Shown: piece by piece, positions 20,550-32,183 of the stretch
Numbering within the stretch: position 1 is the first letter of the stretch
Layout: each line of letters starts with the position of its first letter
Origin: Tomocerus qinae
Taxonomy: Eukaryota; Arthropoda; Collembola; Entomobryomorpha; Tomoceridae
Length of the DNA stretch: 64,000 nt
NCBI GenBank assembly: GCA_020055645.1
Contig: CM034546.1
Coordinates: forward strand, 82,584,001-82,648,000
Reading direction: 5' to 3'
Made by a program: the position numbers and the translations under genes
Notes under the pieces: generated by a model
What the model saw: only the letters and a program-made list of their open reading frames with translations
Told to the model about the DNA's origin: nothing
The model's database searches: none

Positions 20550-22169
20550 CTAGTAATAGGCCCGTTCTCCGAACGGGTAAACCCTTAATGGGGACGGTAG
20601 ATTATTAGGCATTATGCATTTAAAAAGGGTGAAAATTAACAGATTAAAATGTTTAAAAAATTGCTTGCTACAACATTGCTACAACATTCTCCGGACGGGG
20701 AACCAAATACAATACTTATCGAATCAACATAATAAGAGTGAACCAAATTCAACATCATTTAACTACACAGCGAAATTAAAGTAAATGTCCTTTCATCAGG
20801 GACTGAGTTTCATTATAATATCACTAATATTATATGGACAATATATAATTTTAAGTCACCCCGTCATTTTACATCACCCCGCGTCATTTAACATTACCCC
20901 ACCATTGTAAATAGACGTAATTCTAAATAGACTTACTTGTAAATGACGTTGCCACAGCGAAAGGGGGCAGCGCCACCACTCCCCCCGAGTCATTTTAAAT
21001 AGACGTCATTGTAAATGACGCCGTCATTTTAAATAGACGCCATTGTAAATGACCCCGTCATTTTAAATAGACGTCATTGTAAATGACCCCGTCATTTTCA
21101 ATAGACGTCATTGTAAATGACCCCGTCATTTTAAATAGACGTCATTGCCAATGACCCCGTCATTTTAAATAGACGTCATTGTAAATGACCTCGTCATTTT
21201 AAATAAACGTCATTGTCAATGACCCCGTCATTTTAAATAGGCGTCATTGTCAATGACCCCGTCATTTTAAATAGGCGTCATTGTAAATGAACCCGTCATT
21301 TTAAATAGACGTCGTTGTAAATGAACCCGTCATTTTAAATACATGTCATTGTAAATGACCCCACATTTTAAATAGACGTCATTTTAAATAACCCCGTCGT
21401 TTGCAATTGCAATAAATTCGTCGTTTAGAATCACCTCTTCATTTTGAATAACCCCGTTGTTTTAAATCTATGACCGTCATTTTAAAAAATTTTGTCCTTT
21501 TAAAAAATTTTGTCACTTAAAATAACCTCGTAATTATAAATATCCTTGTCATTTTAAATAATCTCTTTATTTTAAATATTGCCGTCATCTTAAATATTCA
21601 CGTCATTTTCACTTCTTCATTTTAAGTAGCTCTGTTACTTTAATTAGCTACCACTATTTTAATTGTCCTCGTTATTTCTATCTAATTTCTACCTACCCTG
21701 TTCCATTTATTAACCAATCCTATGTCAAGTCATGTCAACCTATTCAATCTACAACCGTTCGAAGTGAAAGGGACACTAATCCCTATACATGGCGGAGGCC
21801 TGCCTGCTTAAAGAGTAGGACTTTGTGAAATTTTTGAAATTCACTGGCAAAATATTTTCTACTAAAAATTAAAAAACTGGAGTGGCTACCGTCTTCTTTA
21901 TTAAGTTGAGTAGGTCAGGAAGAAGTTTGGTAAAGATCGGATGAAAACTGTAGGAGGAGTATCTGGACAAAGCGGGACAGATTGGAGCGTTTTCTCCCAC
22001 TCCTTCAATGTTAAAATTCGAAATTCAAAAAATCATAAAACGATTTCTATGAAAGATATCGTTTTGAAACTCAAAATTTGCGGTTCTGACTATGATCAGC
22101 CTATGCAGTAAAAATTTGAAAGTCGTAAGTCTATGTTAAAGGACATTTGTGCAGCTATTATTATATAGA
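20550..22169 (-). mobile_element. Helitron C, non-autonomous, inserted at the end of B
   Basis: The same family as B. The minus-strand 3' end has CCCGTTC-GGA-GAACGGG, then CCTATTA and CTAG (20550-20553). The 5' end is again TCTATATAATAATAGC, ending at 22169, followed by host T at 22170. The last 150 bp align closely with the same part of B. Its left neighbour base is the terminal A of B, so it entered exactly at the A/T junction left by B. It has a shorter GACGTCATT array (20990-21400). Confidence 0.88.
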
Positions 22170-22680
22170 TATACGCCCATGCATACATGCATACTATAAA
22201 TATCTAACCATGCATACATACATATTACACATACATCCATGCATAATACATACTATATATATAAATACATGCATACTACATACATCTAACCATGCATACA
22301 TGAATACTACATATATTTCACCATGCATACATACATACTATATATATACATCCATGCATACATACATACTACACATATACAGCCAAGCATACATACATAC
22401 TACATACGTACAGCCATATATACATGCTTACTACATATATACAGCCATGCATACATACATATTACATATATACATCCATGCATACATACATGCTATATAT
22501 ATACATCCTTGCAAATATACATACTATATATATACATCCATGAATACATGTATACTATATATATACATCCATGCATACATACACACTACACATATACAGC
22601 CATGCATACATGCATACTACATATATACAGCCATGCATACATACATATTACATATAATAATCGTGATACAGATAGAGCAA
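22170..22680. repeat. CATAC-rich minisatellite in the FB1 loop
   Basis: Repeats of about 31-33 bp based on CCATGCATACATACATACTA and ACATATATACAG. Two plus-strand frames stay open through it (188 and 148 codons) and give His/Tyr/Ile/Thr-rich peptides, which are repeat artefacts. Confidence 0.85.
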
Positions 22681-22681
22681 T

Positions 22682-23687
22682 ATATTTACCAGCCTATATA
22701 TCTACGTATGTAACTATGTGTGGTAGGAGAGCCCACAATGGGACGAGAAGCTGGCTGAAAGCTGGCTGAAAGTATTACATATATAGCATACATACATACT
22801 ACATATATACAGCCATGTATACATGCATACTACATGTATATACTGACATTACATATGATTTTGTAGGATCACAGATATATTATTTCGGCTTCGGCTGATT
22901 TCCACTTCGGCTTCGGTGATTTTCCACTTCGGCTTCGGCTAATTTCCACGTCGGCGCCGGCTAATTTCTATTCGGTTTCGGCTATTTTCCACTTCGGCGT
23001 CGGCTGTGTTCTATTCGGCGTCGGCCGTTACATTTACGTCCCAACTTCTGGAATTTATGCATCGGCGTATGCCAATTTCCACTTAGGCTTCGGCGATTTT
23101 CGGCTTCGGCCAATTTCCACGTCGGCGTCGGCTAATTTCTATTCGGCTTCGGCTGACTTCCACGTCGGCTTCGGCTATTTTCCACTTCGGCGTCGGCTGT
23201 GTTCTATTCGGCTTCGGCGGTGAAATTTACACCACAACTTCGGCAATTTATGCTTCGGCATCGGCGTATGCCAATTTCCACTTAGGCTTCGGTAATTTTC
23301 CACGTCGGTTTCGGCTAATTTCCACGTCGGCGTCGGCTAATTTCTATTCACCTTCGGCTAAATTCCACTTCGGCTTCGGCTATTTTCCACTTCGGCGTCG
23401 GCTGTGTTCTATTCGGCGTCGGCAGGTATATTTTTACTTCGGCGCCGACAACTTTTCACTTTTGCTTCGGCGTCGGCTATTTTCCATTCGGCGTTGGCCA
23501 ATTTCAACCAACTTATGCTATGCTATTTTCTACTTCGGCTTCGGCTATTTTCCTTCGGCTTCGGCGCAGATGCATCGGTGTAGGCTAACTTCTATTCGGC
23601 GTGGGCTAAAATTTTACTTCGGCTTCGGCTATTTTCCACTTCGGCGTGTGCTATATTCTATTCGGCGTAAGCTAATTTCTGGTACCC
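22682..23687 (-). repeat. Right arm of FB1
   Basis: This is the reverse complement of the left arm without its 451-bp duplication, about 1,006 bp. The match includes the non-repetitive inner part, for example GGTAGGAGAGCCCACAATGG, which corresponds to CCATTGTGGGCTCTCCTACC in the left arm. Confidence 0.9.
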
Positions 23688-23739
23688 CTAACTAATTCAG
23701 GTTTCATTTGCATTTTTCTATCATCTTATTAACTATCAT

Positions 23740-24262
23740 CATATTAATTTGAATTTAATTTGATTTTAATTTGATTTTAATTTGAATTTAATTTGATTTT
23801 AATTTGAATTTAATTTGATTTTAATTTGAATTTAATTTGATTTTAATTTGAATTTAATTTGATTTTAATTTGAATTTAATTTGATTTTAATTTAAATTTA
23901 ATTTGATTTTAATTTGAATTTAATTTGATTTTAATTTGAATTTAATTTGATTTTAATTTGAATTTAATTTGATTTTAATTTGAATTTAATTTGATTTTAA
24001 TTTGAATTTAATTTGATTTTAATTTGAATTTAATTTGATTTTAATTTGAATTTAATTTGATTTTAATTTGAATTTAATTTGATTTTAATTTGAATTTAAT
24101 TTGATTTTAATTTGAATTTAATTTGATTTTAATTTGAATTTAATTTGATTTTAATTTGAATTTAATTTGATTTTAATTTGAATTTAATTTGATTTTAATT
24201 TGATTTTAATTTGATTTTAATTTGAATTTAATTTGATTTTAAATTGAATTTAATTATAATTT
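23740..24262. repeat. Highly regular 22-bp AT array
   Basis: About 23 nearly identical copies of AATTTAATTTGATTTTAATTTG. There are almost no substitutions in the middle and slight decay at both ends, which fits recent expansion. The array begins about 45 bp past the right target duplication of FB1. Confidence 0.92.
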
Positions 24263-25330
24263 TAATTAATTGAAATTTTCCGTTTTTAATTGAATACGAC
24301 ATAAAAATTTGCGTGAAAATTTTTTGATTTTTGGAATATTATTGAAAACAGGGTTTTTTCAAAATAAGAATCTAAAACTCTGAGCATGAGCATGTAAGCG
24401 CTACAAAAGCATTTTGACAATTGAAAATTTTTATTCCTTTTAACGACTAGTAGTGGAAACTTGATTGTCTACATCTACTGCAATTGTCAAGCTTTGTTAT
24501 CGCAAAATGCAACAAATTTGTTGATTGAAATCGTATATAAAAGTTTCTTAGAGCTATTGGTTTTAGGTCGCCAATGTCTTTTTAATAGTGCCTTTAAATT
24601 TCCAATGTTGTAAAATTTATAGAAGTAATATACTTTTCTCCCTTGAATTATTTCAAATTGTTCGGTGATAAAGCTGTAAAAATTTTAGTCGGCAAATGTA
24701 GTTTATAAAAACTTATAGCCTAAACCAAATCCAGTATTTCTTGAGGTGAAATCAACCAGACAAGTTGACATTTTTTTGTTGAAGTTCTGCGCGAGGACCC
24801 CAAAGCGCGAGGCCGTGGGCAACTTCCCAGTCCGCCCAGTGCTAAAGTCGCCTCTGGCAATAACGTAACATACAGTTTGGATTTCCCGCATTCTTTAATC
24901 TTTGTTATATTTCCTGCTATGCATTTTAGAAGAAATCTGTACTTTTAATAGTTAAGTCTTTGTGCTTCCTAAATTTCCTTGTCTTCTTCCATTGACCATG
25001 GACAAGACGAATCTATTTTTAATTTTTAGCATTGTTTCCGGTGTCGTATATATTCCAAGTAAGATCACATTTAAGTGAAATATCAATATTTTTCTATTTC
25101 CATTTGTTATTCTCGTACTTTAATGATAAAAATTATTAGTTGGAAATTGCAGATCGAACTCTTGTGTCGAGGCGGGGTGTACATTCGTCGTAACTGATTC
25201 TGATGTCGGAGATTACAGTGCGGAAGTATTTGTAGTAAACTGTAAAGTGTTGCTAAAATTCCCCCATTTGCGGAGACTATAAAATATTCGTTGTAGCAAT
25301 AGCCAATCAGAAGGTCGTCTAGTACTAAAC
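24263..25330. other. No gene recognised
   Basis: AT-rich sequence without convincing exons. A 62-codon minus-strand frame at 24703-24891 has no supporting motif. Confidence 0.4.
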
Positions 25331-25334
25331 CCTA

Positions 25335-25575
25335 TATTTGCCTTGCAAATGGGTCTAGACAGTTTCGCTTTAAAAAATGGGGTCGGTTTTGTAATGATAT
25401 TAATTACAAATTATCCATGGTTATTATTATTATAATAAATAATAATAAATCACAATACAGTATTTCATTTCAAAATTTTATATGATTTTCACGAACATTC
25501 TCAGGGGGGAATATTTATTGCAACACTTGACTTCTGCATTACAGTCGTTTGATATCAGTATATATTACATACTCT
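25335..25575. repeat. Dispersed repeat, inverted copy at 38190-38410
   Basis: About 230 bp containing TTACAAATTATCCATGGTTA and TTCACGAACATTCTCAGG, found in reverse complement at 38190-38410 with a few percent difference. At the distant copy the repeat runs straight on into sequence that is found here only at 32858-32950. Confidence 0.8.
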
Positions 25576-26191
25576 TACGGAATTATATTTTATTTCTTCT
25601 CTATTTGTTTCTGTCTTCCGTTCTATCATCTGTTGTGGATGATCTTACGGAATTAAATTTATTTCGTCTCTATATTTCGTACTAATTCGGATTGTGAGTG
25701 AGCGCGTAGCTAACAGGATGATTTGAGAGATGTGTGGTGACCAATATCCGTTCCGTTCGGATATGGTGAGTGGGATTAGGAGATGATCAAATTTAGTCTG
25801 GATGTTATTATGTGAAAAGAAACTCGAAGATGATTCACTGTGTATGTATTTTTGGAATGCTGGATAAATTGAGTTTATTGGAATGAAGAATTATATTTAA
25901 TGTTTTGAGAGTAACTTTGTAGAGATTACACATACACTTGAAAAACCAAAGTTGACGTATGGTGAAAAAACAAGTGTGAAGGAAACTTGTGTACAAAAAT
26001 GTGTTTAAAGAGCACAGTTATTGTGTTGTAAGTAAGTAGTTTACAAAATGATTTGATTCAATTGGTCTATTAACCTTTTCGGCTCAAAATACATGAACAC
26101 ATGTAGTTAGGCAACGGATTTTGATGTCAAAATACAATAATGCACGTAGTTACAAAGTATTCATCTGGGACAAAATACAAGAGTGGGTGTA
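25576..26191. other. No gene recognised
   Basis: AT-rich sequence. Near the right end the motif ATGTAGTTA(C/G) with CAAAATACAA recurs about four times (26090-26190), a short decayed repeat, and it resumes after the element at 26201-28429. Confidence 0.4.
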
Positions 26192-26200
26192 GTTATTTTC

Positions 26201-28429
26201 CGTGTCCGGCGAGGTGGCCCCATGGAAACTGGCCCCCCGGGCAACTGGCCCCATGGCAAGTGGCCCTATGGATAGCTGGCACCAAATGGGAGGAGCTTCC
26301 GTGTATAGTCCGAGCTTATCGATGAGCTCGTTACCTTCCATCAGTCAATGCTAAATCCCATGCTAAGTCCCCATGCTAAGTCCAATGCTAAGTCCAATGC
26401 TAAGTCCCATGCCAATTCCCCATGCTAAGTCCAATGCTAAGTCCAATGCTAAGTCCAATGCTAAGTCCCATGCTAATTCCCCATGCTAAGTCCCATGCTA
26501 ATTCCCCATGCTAAGTCCAATGCTAAGTCCAATGTTAAGTCCAATGTTAAGTCCAATGCTAAGTCCAATGCTAAGTCCAATGCTAAGTCCCATGTTAATT
26601 CCCCATGCTAAGTCCAATGCTAAGTCCAATGCTAAGTCCAATGCTAAGTCCAATGCTAAGTCCAATGCTAAGTCCAATGCTAAGTCCAATGCTAAATCCC
26701 ATGTTAATTCCCCATGCTAAGTCCAATGCTAAGTCCAATGCTAAGTCCAATGCTAAGTCCAATGCTAAGTCCCATGTTAATTCCCCATGCTAAGTCCAAT
26801 GCTAAGTCCAATGCTAAGTCCCATGTTAATTCCCCATGCTAAGTCCAATGCTAAGTCCAATGCTAAGTCCCATGTTAATTCCCCATGCTAAGTCCCATGT
26901 TAATTCCCCATGCTAAGTCCAATGCTAAGTCCAATGCTAAGTCCTATGTTAATTCCCCATGCTAAGTCCAATGCTAAGTCCAATGCTAAGTCCCATGTTA
27001 ATTCCCCATGCTAAGTCCAATGCTAAGTCCAATGCTAAGTCCCATGCTAATTCCCCATGCTAAGTCCCATGCTAATTCCCCATGCTAAGTCCCATGCTAA
27101 TTCCCCATGCTAAGTCCCATGCTAATTCCCCATGCTAAGTCCAATGCTAAGTCCAATGTTAAGTCCAATGCTAAGTCCAATGCTAAGTCCAATGCTAAGT
27201 CCCATGTTAATTCCCCATGCTAAGTCCAATGCTAAGTCCAATGCTAAGTCCAATGCTAAGTCCAATGCTAAGTCCAATGCTAAGTCCAATGCTAAGTCCA
27301 ATGCTAAGTCCCATGTTAATTCCCCATGCTAAGTCCAATGCTAAGTCCAATGCTAAATCCCATGTTAATTCCCCATGCTAAGTCCAATGCTAAGTCCAAT
27401 GCTAAGTCCAATGCTAAGTCCAATGCTAAGTCCCATGTTAATTCCCCATGCTAAGTCCAATGCTAAGTCCAATGCTAAGTCCCATGTTAATTCCCCATGC
27501 TAAGTCCAATGCTAAGTCCAATGCTAAGTCCCATGTTAATTCCCCATGCTAAGTCCCATGTTAATTCCCCATGCTAAGTCCAATGCTAAGTCCAATGCTA
27601 AGTCCCATGTTAATTCCCCATGCTAAGTCCAATGCTAAGTCCAATGCTAAGTCCCATGTTAATTCCCCATGCTAAGTCCAATGCTAAGTCCAATGCTAAG
27701 TCCCATGTTAATTCCCCATGCTAAGTCCACTGCTAAGTCCAATGCTAAGTCCAATGCTAAGTCCAATGCTAAGTCCCATGTTAATTCCCCATGCTAAGTC
27801 CAATGCTAAGTCCAATGCTAAGTCCCATGTTAATTCCCCATGCTAAGTCCAATGCTAAGTCCAATGCTAAGTCCCATGTTAATTCCCCATGCTAAGTCCA
27901 ATGCTAAGTCCAATGCTAAGTCCCATGCTAAGTCCAATGCTAAGTCCAATGCTAAGTCCAATGCTAAGTCCAATGCTAAGTCCAATGCTAAGTCCCATGT
28001 TAATTCCCCATGTTAATTCCCCATGTTAATTCCCCATGCTAAGTCCAATGCTAAGTCCAATGCTAAGTCACATGTTAATTCCCCATGCTAAGTCCAATGC
28101 TAAGTCCAATGCTAAGTCCAATGCTAAGTCCCATGCTAATTCCCCATGCTAAGTCCCATGCTAATTCCCCATGCTAAGTCCAATGCTAAGTCTTTCTAAG
28201 AAATTAGTTGGTTAGATTAGTTTAGGTTAGATTAGATTAGGTGTTATAATGGCCCTTGTGAGGAATAGTACATTGATTGGGAAAGGGATTGATGCATGAC
28301 GAGCTCATCTATAAGCTCGGACTATACACGGAAGCTCCTCCCACTTGGTGCCAGCTATCCATAGGGCCGCTTGCCATGGGGCCAGTTGTCCGGGGGGCCA
28401 GTTTCCATGGGGCCACCTCGCCTAACACC
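26201..28429. mobile_element. Inverted-repeat element packed with a 12-bp minisatellite
   Basis: The ends are inverted repeats of about 140 bp: GGCGAGGTGGCCCCATGGAA at 26208 and its reverse complement finishing at 28422. GTTATTTTC flanks the element on both sides (26192-26200 and 28430-28438), a 9-bp target duplication. No transposase is present. Almost the whole interior (26343-28195) is a tandem array. Long inverted ends and a 9-bp duplication suggest a Mutator-like non-autonomous element; the superfamily is inference. Confidence 0.88.
26343..28195. repeat. Composite minisatellite of 12-bp and 15-bp units
   Basis: Runs of ATGCTAAGTCCA (12 bp) alternate with CATGTTAATTCCC / CATGCTAATTCCCC units in higher-order patterns of 2-8 short units followed by one long unit. 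Frames on both strands (MLSPMLSP..., LDLALDLA...) arise from the 12-bp periodicity and are not genes. Confidence 0.92.
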
Positions 28430-28438
28430 GTTATTTTC

Positions 28439-29770
28439 AATGCCAAATTGTCTTGACTACATCTATTCATGTAGTTGTATAAAATGGCAACTGGACAAGC
28501 TACAATACGTATTGTAGTTACGATAAAATGCTGGTGTAAGAACACAAGATACGATAAAATATTTCAAAATTACTTCCCTCAGTACACTTAAACTTGTCAG
28601 TAATTTTAAAAGCATTTTAAATCTCAGTTTGAACTTGAAATATTGAGGTCACAACGCAACGGAAGAGGATAAAACTTATTTTCAACACCTCTTGAAACCA
28701 TTTATCTATACTATATATTAGTTTCCGGAAGTTTGTATATGTGTGTGTCCACCCCCATTTTCCCTTTGTTGACATTTCTAAGAGTAGTAAAACCCTATTG
28801 TGACACTTTTAGAAGTAGTAAAACCCTATATTGACACTTTTAGAAGTAGTAAAACCCTATGTTGACACTTCTAGAAACTGTAAAACCCTATGTTGACACT
28901 ATTAATGTTGAGACTAAGATTGCATGAAATTTATCAAAAAAAATTTTGTGAGTGTGAGGAGATTGAGAGTGGCCAGTTGAAGACTGCATGGAGATGAAAA
29001 AAGTTTTTACTGCTAGGTTTCATGTTAATGTGTCACCACCACAAATGGCGTCAAAAATTATTAAAGAAACAAGCAGCATTTCTTTAGATGCTACCCACGT
29101 TTCCGGAAATATATAACTATATATATTTAACACTGCTTTAAAATATATATTTTAATTTCCGGTCTTCTGGCTACGTAAACAATTTTCTAGCAAGGTTACC
29201 AGTCCTACAAACAGGGTGCTTAAAATTTCAAAAAAATTTATTAGAAAATTTAAAAGAAATTTTTACAATAAAGTTTAAAAATTTTCAGTTTAATGATTAA
29301 CACAAAGATTGAAGTAAGGGTAGTTGCAAATGTTTAACATCGCGCCATAAAATACACAGGGCATACCAGGACCCGCTTTCGAGGGACCTAACCAAATTGA
29401 AACAACAACATTGATAGGTATTTGTACAACCCAAGGTTGGGGGATATGGTAACACAGTCTGCCACTAGTATTAGGTTAACTTATACTTGATTGAAATATC
29501 ACACAAAACCACTTGTGGGGATCAAAAGAGAGGTGACCATCGATTTTATATATTTTAACCCTATGGTACGGAGATACCTGTTCGTTTCCCTTATAAGTGG
29601 TTTTAGGTGATTATTTCAAACAAGTAAAAGCTAACCTAGTATTAGTAACAGAGTGTGTTATACATATTCACCAAACTTGGTGCAATCAATAGCTAACTTC
29701 AACCAACACAAACCCTTAAAGCTACGATTTAAATATACACCCATCCGTGCATATTTTTCCATATTTATTG
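28439..29770. other. No gene; short minisatellite and possible Helitron start
   Basis: About four 36-37-bp repeats containing GTAGTAAAACCCTAT and TTGACACTTTTAGAA occupy 28765-28905. Just before them, at 28704-28705, A is followed by TCTATACTATATATTAG, resembling insect Helitron 5' ends, but no matching hairpin-CTAG 3' end was found. The rest shows nothing recognisable. Confidence 0.4.
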
Positions 29771-29774
29771 GAGA

Positions 29775-30385
29775 ATATTTAAAAATGATCAAAGAACCCC
29801 GATAAAATTCAAAAATGATTCCGAAAATTCAAAACTTAAAACATTCAAAAAAGAAAATGATCGAGGAGTCTTGAAAAGATTCGAAAATGTTTTAAGAATT
29901 AAAGATATTCTAAAATGAGTAAGAATATGGAAAAGATTAATATATAATAATATATTAATAAAATGATTTAAGAATTGAAAATATTCGAAAAAGATCGAAG
30001 GTTCTTCTAAATATTCGAAATAGATCGAAGGATCTCAAAAATATTCAAAAAAGGTCGAAGGATATCCAAAAGACTCGAAAAAGATTGTGGAATCTCGAAA
30101 ATATTTGAAAATGATCGAAGAATGTCGAAAATATTCTAAAATGATTGAAGAATTAAAAATATTTGAAAATGAGCGAAGAATGTCGAAAATATTCTTAAAT
30201 GATTGAAGAATTAAAAATATTCGAAAAAGATCGAAGGTTGTTCAAAATATTCGAGAAAGATAGAAGGTTCTTCAAAATATTCGAAAAAGATAGAAGGTTC
30301 TTCAAAATTATTCAACAAGATCGAAGGATATTGAATAGATTAAAAAGGGTAAAATAATTTTGAAAAGATTCGAAAAAAACATTTT
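29775..30385. repeat. Decayed satellite, unit about 30 bp
   Basis: Loose repeats of AAATATTCGAAAAAGATCGAAGG with many substitutions and indels on a purine-rich + strand. The divergence contrasts with the clean arrays elsewhere, so this one is older. Confidence 0.8.
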
Positions 30386-30637
30386 AGTCTTGAACCCACC
30401 CTTAGCATTTTGATCAACTAAAATGCATTGACTCCTCTTCTCTCATAGTTGATCAGACGATTTGGTGTCCATTTGGGGGTGTTAATTTATTGGGTAGGGA
30501 TACCCGTCCCCCCCGTGCCATTTCAAAAATCATCAATAGCAGAAATCGCAAGTAGGCCGTGGCAACTCTTGCGATATCGCAACTTTGCCACAAAGATGAG
30601 AATATCATCCCTGGCCATCAATAGGTAGTACAAATCA

Positions 30638-31531
30638 GGTTCTAGGTCATTTTGGCAAAAATCAATTTGGCAAAAAAATATTTTGAAAAGTCGGATAATT
30701 TGGCAAAACGTTGTGGATAATTTGGCAAAAAAAGCGGATAATTTGGCAAAATGTGTTATTTATGTTCAACTTACATTCATTATAGCTTTGTAGGACAATA
30801 AAAACAAACATTTTCATTATCGAGTCATAAAAAATCATGAACATGTAGTAAAATAGGCAGAAATAAATTAAAGTTAAAATTATGGTAAAACTATTTCAAG
30901 TTCATGGCAACGATTTTTATATATTTTGAAAAGGGAAACCTTGTTGCCATATTTTCGGATTGTCTTTTTAAGTTTACTGTTTATATTAGCATACAATAAA
31001 CTTCTTCTTATTGGGTAGATACCATTTACAATTCGTAAAAGTGTATTTTCTGTTCGTTCTTGTTCTCTCATCATAACTAAAATGAATCTCCATATATTGG
31101 TGGTTTTTTACAGCCCATCTTTAAGTGAAAACGAACTCCCTGTGTTATCTCATCGTAAATGTCTCCTGTGCACTTTAATGGGCTATTAATTGCCATCTAC
31201 TTTGCTCTCCCTTAAACAAATCCACAGAAAAAGTATCACTGTGAGGGTCATGGCTAACGTGGACATTTCCATTTCTCCAACCGATTTCCATTTCGATTAC
31301 CATCCAACCCATTTCAGTCATACAAATTAGAATGTATTAACTTGCACAACCTTCGCATTAAGTACTGAACCTAGCATAAAACATGACTTACATGTCCTGC
31401 AGCGTCTTAAACATGACTTAAACCGACTTTTGCCAAATTATCCGACTCGTTTTGCCAAATTATCCACAGTGGTCAATTTGAAAAAAAATATTTTTTTGCC
31501 AAAATGGCTTTTGCCAAACTGACCTACCACC
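30638..31531. mobile_element. Inverted-repeat element with TTTGGCAAAA ends
   Basis: The left end (GGTTCTAGGTCATTTTGGC) and the right end in reverse complement (GGTGGTAGGTCAGTTTGGC) match over about 100 bp with repeated GATAATTTGGCAAAA motifs. ACAAATCA flanks both sides (30630-30637 and 31532-31539), an 8-bp target duplication. A minus-strand frame at 30880-31074 (64 codons) is the only coding-like content and is not recognised. Confidence 0.8.
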
Positions 31532-31887
31532 ACAAATCAAGAGGCCTACATTACAAGGTGAAGGATACTCCCAGATTTTGCACCCAATTCGAATTCTACC
31601 TATACTGCCAGAGAGAATAAGCATCCAATCCGAAAGTAACCATGGTTATAATGGTTTGGTGCATACTCTTCCGTGGTCATTTGTAAAATAAGATTCGGTT
31701 ACAAACGACTGGGAACCCTTCCTATGTCTCCACCTTGTATTGTAATGGTATTGATATAAAATGTGTAACTACCAACTAGCGTAACCAAATCAACGCATCT
31801 TGGTACAGATACTACAAAACGTATTGTATTTTGTCCTGTTGTCATTTTGTAAGTTTTGTCACCAGTAGAAAAAAACTCGGTCTGGAG

Positions 31888-32175
31888 CAAGGCAAATAGA
31901 CAGCTTCCCGTCCCCTCCTACCCCTCCCTGACATCAGGTGGGTTCAGTAGAGGGAGGTCCCATAAGAGAGTTTGAACTTTTATATGGGACTTGCAATTTA
32001 CTCCTGAAGGGTGGGTATCCATGACTACCAGCATCTTGGTCTGGGACCGGAATGGGACTAATTTCAAAAGAAAGTCCCATATAAAAGTTCAAACTTTCTT
32101 ATGGGACTTTCTCTACTGAACCCACCTGATGCCAGGGAGGAAAACGGGAGGCAAGGAAACAGTTTATTTGTCTTG
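31888..32175. mobile_element. hAT-type palindromic MITE, 288 bp
   Basis: The whole element folds into a long hairpin: CAGGTGGGTTCAGTAGAG on the left matches its complement on the right, and ends CAAGGCAAATAGAC / CTGTTTATTTGTCTTG pair. GTCTGGAG flanks both sides (31880-31887 and 32176-32183), an 8-bp duplication. No coding capacity. Confidence 0.87.
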
Positions 32176-32183
32176 GTCTGGAG

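Larger units (their letters stand above)
16917..23687. mobile_element. Large foldback element FB1 with 9-bp target duplication
   Basis: The element starts GGGTAC and ends GTACCC, and the 9-bp sequence CTAACTAAT flanks it directly on both sides (16908-16916 and 23688-23696). The two arms are inverted repeats of each other: left 16917-18402, right 22682-23687. Each arm is made mostly of a roughly 20-bp unit (GCCGAAGCCGAAGTGGAAAT type) plus a unique inner part. Long inverted repeats of short tandem units with 9-bp duplications are typical of foldback and Mutator-like elements. No transposase is visible. The loop is filled by Helitrons B and C and a CATA-rich array. Confidence 0.9.

Noticed and set aside
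22147-22769. 188- and 148-residue ORFs rich in His, Tyr and Ile
   Set aside because: They follow the CATAC repeat in the loop of the foldback element; overlapping frames give similar peptides.
26498-27332. ORFs of repeating MLSP, LDLA and KSNA
   Set aside because: By-products of the 12-bp period, open on both strands.
28704-28905. Possible Helitron 5' end (A then TCTATACTATATATTAG)
   Set aside because: No hairpin plus CTAG end on the same strand was found downstream, so a second border is lacking; kept only as a note.
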